Part shown: positions 1 through 5,627 of the stretch, in pieces
Numbering within the stretch: the stretch's first letter is position 1
Layout of the letters: every line of letters begins with the position of its first letter
Assembly: GCA_937915965.1 (NCBI GenBank)
Contig: CALGHC010000081.1
Coordinates: 1 to 11,307, forward strand
Length of the DNA stretch: 11,307 bases
Reading direction: 5' to 3'
DNA from: an uncultured Myxococcales bacterium
Lineage (GTDB): Bacteria; Myxococcota_A; UBA9042
Translations under genes and position numbers: made by a program
The notes under the pieces: model-generated
What the model saw: the letters and a program-made list of their open reading frames with translations, nothing else
What the model was told of the DNA's origin: nothing
The model's database searches: none

Positions 1-129
1 GTGAGTCTCCGTGACTACGGCGGCGATGGCCACGTGGGGTTCGCTGGGCGGTTACCGTCCGCGCGAGGTCGTCCGCGCGAGGTCGTCCACGCGAGGTCGT
101 CCACGAGTCGCCTGTTGCATCTATGCACT
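1..129. other. Non-coding or unassigned stretch downstream of the last gene
   Basis: No gene can be supported here. On the minus strand a 22-codon ORF (ATG at 118-120) runs through three 14-bp tandem repeats and stops. A second GTG at 31-33 opens a frame of 11 codons (VAIAAVVTETH) that reaches the window edge, and it could be the beginning of a further minus-strand gene, but it has no Shine-Dalgarno sequence. A short inverted repeat (TGCAT-AG-ATGCA, 116-127) follows the stop codon of the preceding gene. It is too weak and has no T-tract, so I do not call it a terminator. Confidence 0.5.
61..102. repeat. Three tandem copies of a 14-bp GC-rich repeat
   Basis: Units at 61-74, 75-88 and 89-102 read GCGCGAGGTCGTCC, GCGCGAGGTCGTCC and ACGCGAGGTCGTCC. 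They are flanked by partial copies: CGTCC before position 61, and ACGAG followed by TCG after 102. The unit length of 14 is not a multiple of three, which argues against a protein-coding repeat. It lies about 28 bases downstream of the last gene's stop codon. It may be a simple slippage-prone minisatellite or part of a longer intergenic repeat family. The window alone cannot decide. Confidence 0.85.
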
Positions 130-669
130 TCATTGATTTCCGATGGGGTTATCGGCCTGCGCGGCGGCGCTGCGCCGTTGGCGCGCGCTCTGAAGACGCT
201 CGACGAAGATCTGCAGTTGGCGCAGGGACGGTCGCGCGCCGAGACTGCGGGTGCCTTCGCGCAGCCAGCGCAGAGCCGCGCCGACGCGACCCTGCGCGAC
301 CAGCGCGACCGTGTGAGCCGCGACCTCTTCGGGGCCGCGCGTCTCAGGTGGGCTCGGTGCTTCGGCCAAAGTGTCCAGCCGCCGCATGTCGCCGACTAGC
401 GCGAGCCCGATCAGAGCCAGGGGTTCGAGGGCGAGGACGCCAACGCTGCGGTGAAATGCGGCCGCCGCTGTCTCTATGGCTGCCGCGCGACCGGAGTGCG
501 GGCCATCAAACGCGTCGGCCAAAGCGTCGAATCCGCGTTCCAAGGAGGGGCGTCCGCGGTCAAGACGCAGCATGCCCGCGGTCACCACAGCGGCAACCAG
601 CAGCGCGATCACCGCCGCGCCGACCCGGCGATGGCGACGACGCTGGGCGACGGGGTCGACCTGCCACAC
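130..669 (-). CDS. Hypothetical single-pass membrane protein directly downstream of ftsZ
   Basis: I do not recognise this protein. With the GTG start at 669-667 it has 179 residues. A short basic N-terminus (RRRHRR, about residues 10-15) precedes one hydrophobic segment at about 17-35, which predicts an N-in anchor with the rest in the periplasm. The remainder is rich in Ala, Leu and Arg and looks mostly helical. Two stretches, about residues 55-85 and 105-130, faintly recall TPR-like helical hairpins, but no consensus repeat fits. The end is Gln/Arg-rich. I chose this start because AGAGGA lies just upstream. An in-frame GTG at 687-685, only 2 bases after the ftsZ stop, would give 185 residues but has no ribosome binding site. 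The tight spacing suggests co-transcription with ftsZ and a possible envelope or division role, which is inference. E. coli has lpxC after ftsZ, and this protein is not LpxC. Confidence 0.65.
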   Translation of the reverse strand: MWQVDPVAQRRRHRRVGAAVIALLVAAVVTAGMLRLDRGRPSLERGFDALADAFDGPHSGRAAAIETAAAAFHRSVGVLALEPLALIGLALVGDMRRLDTLAEAPSPPETRGPEEVAAHTVALVAQGRVGAALRWLREGTRSLGARPSLRQLQIFVERLQSARQRRSAAAQADNPIGNQ

Positions 670-673
670 AGAT

Positions 674-679
674 TCCTCT
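674..679 (-). promoter_or_regulatory. Ribosome binding site of the gene after ftsZ
   Basis: AGAGGA on the minus strand lies 4 bases before the GTG at 669-667. It favours that start over the GTG at 687, which has only the end of ftsZ upstream. Confidence 0.55.
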
Positions 680-689
680 GGAAACACAC

Positions 690-2042
690 CTATTTGCGCA
701 TGTAGGCGGGTTTGTCGAGCTCGCTGACGAGCTCATCGCCGCTGAACGGATTGCTGATCACCGGCTCGCGGCGCGGCGGCTCCATGCCGGCTCGCCGTTG
801 CCAGGCCGGTGCGTCGCCGTGGCCAAGTTCGGAGGAGGCGGCAGGATGCGGTCTGGGCGCCGGCTGGACCGTCTGGGATGCGACGGCCACCGCCGCGCCC
901 TCGTACTCGGCGTAGGCGGTCTCCTCTCCGGCATAGACATGCACCTGGACGTTTTCGGTCTCGGCCTCTTGCGTGGGCTGTGCCGGCAGCGGCGGTGGCG
1001 CACGGTCGGAGATCCCGTCCGCCTGACCTGAGGCGCGGCGGCGCTGCTGGGCGGCCTCGCGCTCGCGCACAGCGGCAGCACGATCGAAACCGGTCGCTAC
1101 GACCGTGATCTTGAAGTGGTCGCCGAGACTCTCGTCCACCACTGCACCGAAGATGATGTCGGCATCTTCGTGCACCTCGTCCTGAATCAGGGTCATCGCC
1201 TGATTGACCTCGCGCAGGCTCAGATTGCCGCCACCGGTGATGTGGACAAGCAGGCCCTGGGCCGTGTCGAGGCGCACGTCCTCTAGCAGGGGGCTCGAGA
1301 TGGCCATCTCCGCCGCTCGCCGCGCTCGATCTTCGCCAGCCGCCATGCCCGTGCCCATCAGCGCCAGGCCGCTGCCGCGCATGACGGTGACGACGTCTGC
1401 GAAGTCGACGTTGATGAGCCCCGGGACGAGGATCAGGTCGCTCAGGCCGCGCACGGCGGAGAGCAAGACCGAGTCGGCGATCTTGAATCCATCCTGAAAA
1501 CTGACATCGCCGTCGAGCTCGAGCAGCCGGTCATTGGGGATGACGATGAGGGTGTCGACGTGATCGGTGAGGTCCTGCAGGCCTGCCTCTGCGCGGGTGC
1601 GCCGCTTCTTTCCTTCAAAACCGAACGGGCGGGTCACGACGGCGACGGTGAGAATACCGGCCTCGCGCGCCAGCCGAGCGATAACCGGCGCCGCACCCGT
1701 GCCCGTACCACCGCCCATGCCGGCGGTGATGAAGACCATATCGGCGCCCTGCAAGGCCGCGTTGATCTGTTCCTCCGCCTCCAGGGCCGCTCGCTGACCG
1801 ACGTCGGGATCAGCACCAGCACCGAGCCCTCGCGTCAGCTGACAACCGAGCTGCAGCCGAACCGAGGCGCTGTTGTGCTCCAGCGCCTGCGCGTCGGTAT
1901 TGGCGACCACGTACTCGACGTGCTCCAGACCCGCTTCGATCATGTTGTTGACGGCGTTGCCGCCACCGCCCCCCACGCCGATCACTTTCAGCCGTGCCCC
2001 GACTGGTGCTTCCCTCTCCAATTCCACGTTGTCGAACATCAT
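690..2042 (-). CDS. ftsZ: Cell division protein FtsZ
   Basis: FtsZ is the tubulin-like GTPase that polymerises at midcell and organises septal wall synthesis. The 450-residue protein shows the family signatures: the N-terminal GGGGGNAVNNM loop (residues 24-34), the tubulin motif GGGTGTG (110-116) and the T7 synergy loop NVDFADV (211-217), whose Asp residues complete the GTPase site of the neighbouring subunit. The globular part ends near residue 320. A disordered Pro/Ala/Glu/Arg-rich linker of about 110 residues follows, and the protein ends in ELDKPAYMRK, the FtsA-binding tail. That tail is a variant of the usual (L)D-I/V-P-x-F-L-R pattern. The start is one of two adjacent ATGs (2042 or 2039) behind GGAGAG. 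The open frame extends to 2282, but that part is Arg/Ser-rich and overlaps ftsA, so I excluded it. ftsA ends 64 bases upstream. Confidence 0.98.
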   Translation of the reverse strand: MMFDNVELEREAPVGARLKVIGVGGGGGNAVNNMIEAGLEHVEYVVANTDAQALEHNSASVRLQLGCQLTRGLGAGADPDVGQRAALEAEEQINAALQGADMVFITAGMGGGTGTGAAPVIARLAREAGILTVAVVTRPFGFEGKKRRTRAEAGLQDLTDHVDTLIVIPNDRLLELDGDVSFQDGFKIADSVLLSAVRGLSDLILVPGLINVDFADVVTVMRGSGLALMGTGMAAGEDRARRAAEMAISSPLLEDVRLDTAQGLLVHITGGGNLSLREVNQAMTLIQDEVHEDADIIFGAVVDESLGDHFKITVVATGFDRAAAVREREAAQQRRRASGQADGISDRAPPPLPAQPTQEAETENVQVHVYAGEETAYAEYEGAAVAVASQTVQPAPRPHPAASSELGHGDAPAWQRRAGMEPPRREPVISNPFSGDELVSELDKPAYMRK

Positions 2043-2045
2043 CGT

Positions 2046-2051
2046 CTCTCC
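2046..2051 (-). promoter_or_regulatory. Ribosome binding site of ftsZ
   Basis: GGAGAG on the minus strand precedes a double ATG. Counting from GGAG, the spacing is 5 bases to the ATG at 2042 and 8 bases to the ATG at 2039. Either may be used, and they differ by one Met. The site fixes the N-terminus and rules out the longer frame to 2282. Confidence 0.75.
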
Positions 2052-2106
2052 ATCTGCGCTTGGGCCCCTGCTGGCGCCCCGTCGTTTCTGCCCGCAATGC
2101 GTCACG

Positions 2107-3348
2107 CTAGAAGGCCTCCGAGAGCCAAACCCGGACGCGCTGCCAGAGCTGCCAGGAGCGACCCTCGCCGCGGCCCTTGCGCTTTCCGTCCCCAATGGGG
2201 GCCCGCTCCTCGACCGCGCCTTGCAGGACGAGTCCGACCGCAGTTGAGTACGGCGGCGCCTTGACCAGATCGTACAGGCCACCGACGGGGCGAGGCAGCC
2301 CGACGCGCACGGGCATGCCCAAGACCTCTTCGCCCAAGCCCGCCATGCCCGGCATCAGCGCCGAACCGCCGGTAACGACGACGCCAGAACCGAGTACGTC
2401 CGCGAAGTTGGACTCCTGGACTTCCTTCTCGATGAGGCGGTAGATCTCCTCCATGCGCGGCTCGATGATGTCGCACAGCAAAGTACGCTTGCGGACGATC
2501 GGATCGCGGCCGCCGACGCAAGCGACGTCGATCGTCTCGTCGTCCTCGACCAAGCTCGACAGCGCGCAGCCGTGCTTGAGCTTGATGCGTTCGGCTTCGG
2601 CGCGGGGCGTACGCAGCCCCACGGCGATGTCGTTGGTGATGTGGTCGCCGCCCACGGCGAGCACCGCGGAATGGACGATGGCGCCGTTGTAGAAGACGGC
2701 GATGTCCGTGGTGCCCCCGCCGATATCGACAAGGACGACGCCCAGCTCCTTCTCGTCTTCTTCCAGAACCGCGAGTGACGAGGCGAGCATCTCAGCGCTG
2801 GCCTTCAGCACGTGCAGTCCGGCGCGCTCCGCACATTGAACGACGTTCTGCACGCTGGTGTTGAGCGCCGTGATGATGTGCACGTTCGCCTGCAGGCGCA
2901 CGCCGCTGATGCCCACTGGGTGCTTGATGCCGTCGTTGTCGTCGACGAGAAACTCCTGGGGCACCGTGTGGATGATCTGCCGGTCCGCGGGGATCTGCAC
3001 GGCACGCGCGTTCTCGATGACTCGAGCGATGTCGGTCTCGGTGACCTCGTTGTTCTGAACCGCGACGACCCCGCGGTTGTTGAACGACTTGATCTGTCCC
3101 CCGGAAACGCCGACGTAGACCGCGTTGACGGTGCAGCCGGCCATCAACTCGGCCTCGTGGATGGCGCGCTTGATCGCTTCCATCGTCTGGGTCACGTTGA
3201 CCACGACGCCCTTCTTGATGCCGGTCGACGTCGCCGTACCCACCCCGATCACGTCAAGCAGGCCGTTCTCGCGAACCTCGCCGACCACCGCCACCACTTT
3301 CGTCGTGCCCACATCCAGGCCGACAATGATCTCATCTCGTCTCACCAT
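2107..3348 (-). CDS. ftsA: Cell division protein FtsA
   Basis: FtsA is the actin-like ATPase that anchors FtsZ filaments to the cytoplasmic membrane and recruits later divisome proteins. The 413 residues match the usual FtsA length. Visible elements are the phosphate-1 loop GLDVGTTKVVAVVGE (residues 10-24), the SHS2/1C subdomain (about 85-165), the phosphate-2 motif DIGGGTTD (208-215) and the adenosine motif VVVTGGSALMPGM (323-335). A charged Gly/Lys/Arg linker (about 380-397) leads to the C-terminal amphipathic helix WQLWQRVRVWLSEAF (399-413), the membrane-targeting sequence. The ATG start is preceded by GAGGAGG at 3354-3360 with 5 bases of spacing, the strongest Shine-Dalgarno in the window along with those of murG and mraY. 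The gene lies 36 bases after ftsQ and 64 bases before ftsZ, the classical ftsQ-ftsA-ftsZ order. Confidence 0.98.
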   Translation of the reverse strand: MVRRDEIIVGLDVGTTKVVAVVGEVRENGLLDVIGVGTATSTGIKKGVVVNVTQTMEAIKRAIHEAELMAGCTVNAVYVGVSGGQIKSFNNRGVVAVQNNEVTETDIARVIENARAVQIPADRQIIHTVPQEFLVDDNDGIKHPVGISGVRLQANVHIITALNTSVQNVVQCAERAGLHVLKASAEMLASSLAVLEEDEKELGVVLVDIGGGTTDIAVFYNGAIVHSAVLAVGGDHITNDIAVGLRTPRAEAERIKLKHGCALSSLVEDDETIDVACVGGRDPIVRKRTLLCDIIEPRMEEIYRLIEKEVQESNFADVLGSGVVVTGGSALMPGMAGLGEEVLGMPVRVGLPRPVGGLYDLVKAPPYSTAVGLVLQGAVEERAPIGDGKRKGRGEGRSWQLWQRVRVWLSEAF

Positions 3349-3384
3349 GGTGTCCTCCTCGTTCGCCGTTCTGTCGGGCGCGCG

Positions 3385-4518
3385 CTAGCGGTCGTTGCTG
3401 GTTCCTGCCGGCTTGTCACCATCTGGACTACCGGTCGCTTCGTGTCGTTTGGGGCGGTGCGTGGGGCGTGCCGCTTTGGCCGGCTGCCGCGGTGGCTGAG
3501 CCATCGCCGCCCCGCCAGCTTGACGCGCGGCAGACGGCTCAGCGCCGGCTCCGCCCAGAGGGGCGGCTGGGCGCGTGTGAACCACTGTGCGGTCGGGGTG
3601 AGCGTCGTCATCTAGGAGGGCATACTCAAGCCATTCGCCGCGTTGCTCAACGTAATCGTAGAGAGCCACGATTTGGTCGAACGCGTGGCCCAGGTCCGCG
3701 AGGCGACCGTGGCCCAGACGCACTTCGGCGCCGTCTAGGGTCGACATCAAGCTGACGCCTAGAACGGGGTCCCAGTGCAGCTCACTGAGCGGCAGGCGGC
3801 CCGCGATCGCATGGCGGCCGTGCACATCGATGAGGCCCAGGAGTTGATGTAGCTGCCGACGGGCCAGTTCGCGCGCTTGTAGGGAGGTCTTGGCGTCACG
3901 AAGAACCGGGACATCCAACCCGGTGAGGATCGGCAGGTCGCACGCTTCGCCCACATCAATGGTCTTGAACAGGACGCCATCGCGGTCGACGAGCCACAGC
4001 CGGCCACTATCGGCGACCAAGGCGACGGGCTCGTATTCAACTACCTGGATGATCAGGCGGGCTGGCAAGTCGGTGGCGACGTCGGCGCGACGCACCCATG
4101 GCAATTTCTCCAGACGATCCCGGATGAGCGCGGTGTCGAGGGCCATCAGGCCGTCCCCGGCACGCACCCCGCTCGCGGCGATCAGGGCTTGGTCGGCGAC
4201 GCGATCGTTGCCGCGGACCGCAAAGTCACGCACCTGGAACTGGCGGGTGCGATCGGCGAAACCGTCAAAGGAGACAAAGAGGCCGACCAACAGGGCGACG
4301 CAGACAGCAGCGACGACCGCGGCCGCGACCCGCATTCCCATCAGAGGCGACTCGTCGACCCAATGGTCGGCGTCCTCGTCGCCGTCGAGCGTCGCGGCCG
4401 TGGCGGCCGCGGCGCTCCGTTCGGATCGCCTCCGGCGCCACCATGCGGTGATCCGCGTGGCAAGCGGCGGCCGACGGCGCACATTGCTCGGCCTGCGTTC
4501 GATCAGACGGGTCACCAT
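3385..4518 (-). CDS. ftsQ: Cell division protein FtsQ
   Basis: FtsQ is a bitopic membrane scaffold that links early (FtsA/FtsZ side) and late (FtsL, FtsB, FtsW, FtsI) divisome proteins. The 377-residue product has a strongly basic cytoplasmic N-terminus with 12 Arg in the first 34 residues, then an acidic patch (about 45-57). A single transmembrane segment follows (about 62-84), then a POTRA domain (about 95-163, including VRGNDRVADQ and LEKLPWVRRADVATDLP) and an FtsQ/DivIB-type beta domain (about 165-313). The last 60 or so residues (about 317-377) are Pro/Ala/Lys/Arg-rich and probably disordered in the periplasm, an unusual addition. The ATG at 4518-4516 has GGAGG 4 bases upstream and overlaps the end of murG by 7 bases, so translation is probably coupled. 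The longer frame to 4668 would run well inside murG and was rejected. Confidence 0.94.
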   Translation of the reverse strand: MVTRLIERRPSNVRRRPPLATRITAWWRRRRSERSAAAATAATLDGDEDADHWVDESPLMGMRVAAAVVAAVCVALLVGLFVSFDGFADRTRQFQVRDFAVRGNDRVADQALIAASGVRAGDGLMALDTALIRDRLEKLPWVRRADVATDLPARLIIQVVEYEPVALVADSGRLWLVDRDGVLFKTIDVGEACDLPILTGLDVPVLRDAKTSLQARELARRQLHQLLGLIDVHGRHAIAGRLPLSELHWDPVLGVSLMSTLDGAEVRLGHGRLADLGHAFDQIVALYDYVEQRGEWLEYALLDDDAHPDRTVVHTRPAAPLGGAGAEPSAARQAGGAAMAQPPRQPAKAARPTHRPKRHEATGSPDGDKPAGTSNDR

Positions 4519-5627
4519 CGCCCCTCCATCCAACGCGCACAGTCGCGCACCATTTCGTGGGCAGCGTCGCCCCGCGAGAGCGAGCGGGCAGCCTGGCTCG
4601 CGAGGTGGAGCGAGTGGCCGTCGCTCATTGTAGTCGCGAGAGCCTCGGCGAGCGGCTCGGTCTGCCATTCCTCCTGGCGACGCCAGAATCCTGCGCCAAC
4701 CTCAGCAAAGGCGCGTGCGTTGGCAGCCTGGTGGTCGCCGGCCGCATGAGGAAAAGGCACAAGCAGGGCGGGCAGTCCGGCGGCCGCAAGTTCAGAGACG
4801 GCGCCGGATCCGGCACGAGACACCGCGAGGTCGGCCTGCGCGTAGGCGGTCGCCATGTCATCGATCCAGGTGTCAACGCGCGCGTCGATGCCGAGCGCGG
4901 CGTAGGCGGCGACGACCGGCTCTGGGTCGAGTCGACCGACCTGATGGCGCACCCGCAAACGGACGCCGCGGCGGGCGACAGACGCGAGCAGCTCGGGAAC
5001 GCGCAGGTTGAGGAACTGCGCCCCCTGGGAGCCGCCGACGACAAAGACCGACAGAGGCTCGGCGCCCAAGGCCCGGCGCACGCGGGCGGCGCCGACAGCG
5101 AGGATGTCGGCGCGTACTGGATTCCCCACGACGAGGCTCTGGTCGTGCGGGAAGTCGTTGAGTGCGGCGTCGAAGCCGAGGTAGCAACGCTCGACGACAT
5201 AGCCGAGCACCTTGTTGGTGAGGCCCGCGACGGCGTTGCTCTCGTGCACGGCAGCACCCAGACCGAGACTGCGCGCCGCGATCAGGGCCGCGCCCGAGGC
5301 GTAGCCGCCGACCCCAATGACCAGACGAATCCCGTTGCGGGTGAGGATCTCGCGGGCCTGGCGCACGCCATGGACCAGGCTGGCGAGACCGCGCACCTTT
5401 GACGCGACGCCACCGCCGACCAGCCGCGAGCCCTCGACGAGCTCAAGGCGGTGACCAAGGGCGGGCACAATCTTCGCTTCCAGACCCCGGGCTGTGCCCA
5501 CGAAGAGCACGTCGGCGCCGGCAAGGTCCTGAATGAACGCGTCCGCGATGGCCAGCGCGGGGTGAACGTGGCCCCCCGTGCCGCCTCCGGCGATCGCGAT
5601 GCGCATGGCCTGACCGCCGGCGATCAT
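4512..5627 (-). CDS. murG: UDP-N-acetylglucosamine:lipid I GlcNAc transferase MurG
   Basis: MurG adds GlcNAc from UDP-GlcNAc to lipid I on the inner face of the membrane, giving lipid II. The 371-residue GT-B protein shows glycine loop 1 GGGTGGHVHPALA (residues 14-26, with the conserved His20), GVGGYASG (105-112) and HESNAVAGLTNK (128-139). It also shows the loop VVGGSQGA (196-203), HQVG in place of the usual HQ(S/T)G (228-231), and the UDP-GlcNAc-binding region SRAGSGAVSELAAAGLPALLVPFPH with its conserved Glu279. Where other MurGs often have a Gly-rich R-G-K-G-type segment, this one reads GSRLVGGG (66-73). The start at 5627 has GGGAGG upstream and shares ATGA with the ftsW stop. An internal ATG at 5606 (MRIAIAGGG) starts closer to the usual family N-terminus but has a poorer ribosome binding site. 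ftsQ follows immediately, so the usual murC-murB interval is missing. Confidence 0.97.
   Translation of the reverse strand: MIAGGQAMRIAIAGGGTGGHVHPALAIADAFIQDLAGADVLFVGTARGLEAKIVPALGHRLELVEGSRLVGGGVASKVRGLASLVHGVRQAREILTRNGIRLVIGVGGYASGAALIAARSLGLGAAVHESNAVAGLTNKVLGYVVERCYLGFDAALNDFPHDQSLVVGNPVRADILAVGAARVRRALGAEPLSVFVVGGSQGAQFLNLRVPELLASVARRGVRLRVRHQVGRLDPEPVVAAYAALGIDARVDTWIDDMATAYAQADLAVSRAGSGAVSELAAAGLPALLVPFPHAAGDHQAANARAFAEVGAGFWRRQEEWQTEPLAEALATTMSDGHSLHLASQAARSLSRGDAAHEMVRDCARWMEGRW
4523..4527 (-). promoter_or_regulatory. Ribosome binding site of ftsQ, inside the end of murG
   Basis: GGAGG on the minus strand lies 4 bases before the ATG at 4518. It places the ftsQ start within the last codons of murG and decides against the upstream start at 4668. 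Confidence 0.7.

Noticed and set aside
116..127. Inverted repeat TGCAT-AG-ATGCA as a terminator
   Set aside because: The stem is only 5 bp with a 2-base loop and no following T-run on the minus strand, so an intrinsic terminator is not supported.
1..1031. Plus-strand frames at 1-399 and 123-1031
   Set aside because: They run antisense to the gene after ftsZ and to the end of ftsZ. They are Arg/Ala/Gly-rich and have no domain or ribosome binding context.
2043..2106. Internal promoter in the ftsA-ftsZ gap
   Set aside because: The 64 bases are GC-rich with no convincing -35/-10 pair. Promoters upstream of ftsZ are known in other bacteria but cannot be seen here.
2043..2282. Upstream extension of the ftsZ frame by 80 codons
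   Set aside because: It overlaps the end of ftsA, is Arg/Ser-rich and unlike any FtsZ N-terminus. The double ATG at 2042 and 2039 has a Shine-Dalgarno sequence and begins a normal FtsZ.
4519..4668. Upstream extension of the ftsQ frame by 50 codons
   Set aside because: It lies entirely inside murG. The ATG at 4518 has GGAGG upstream and gives a normal FtsQ N-terminus.
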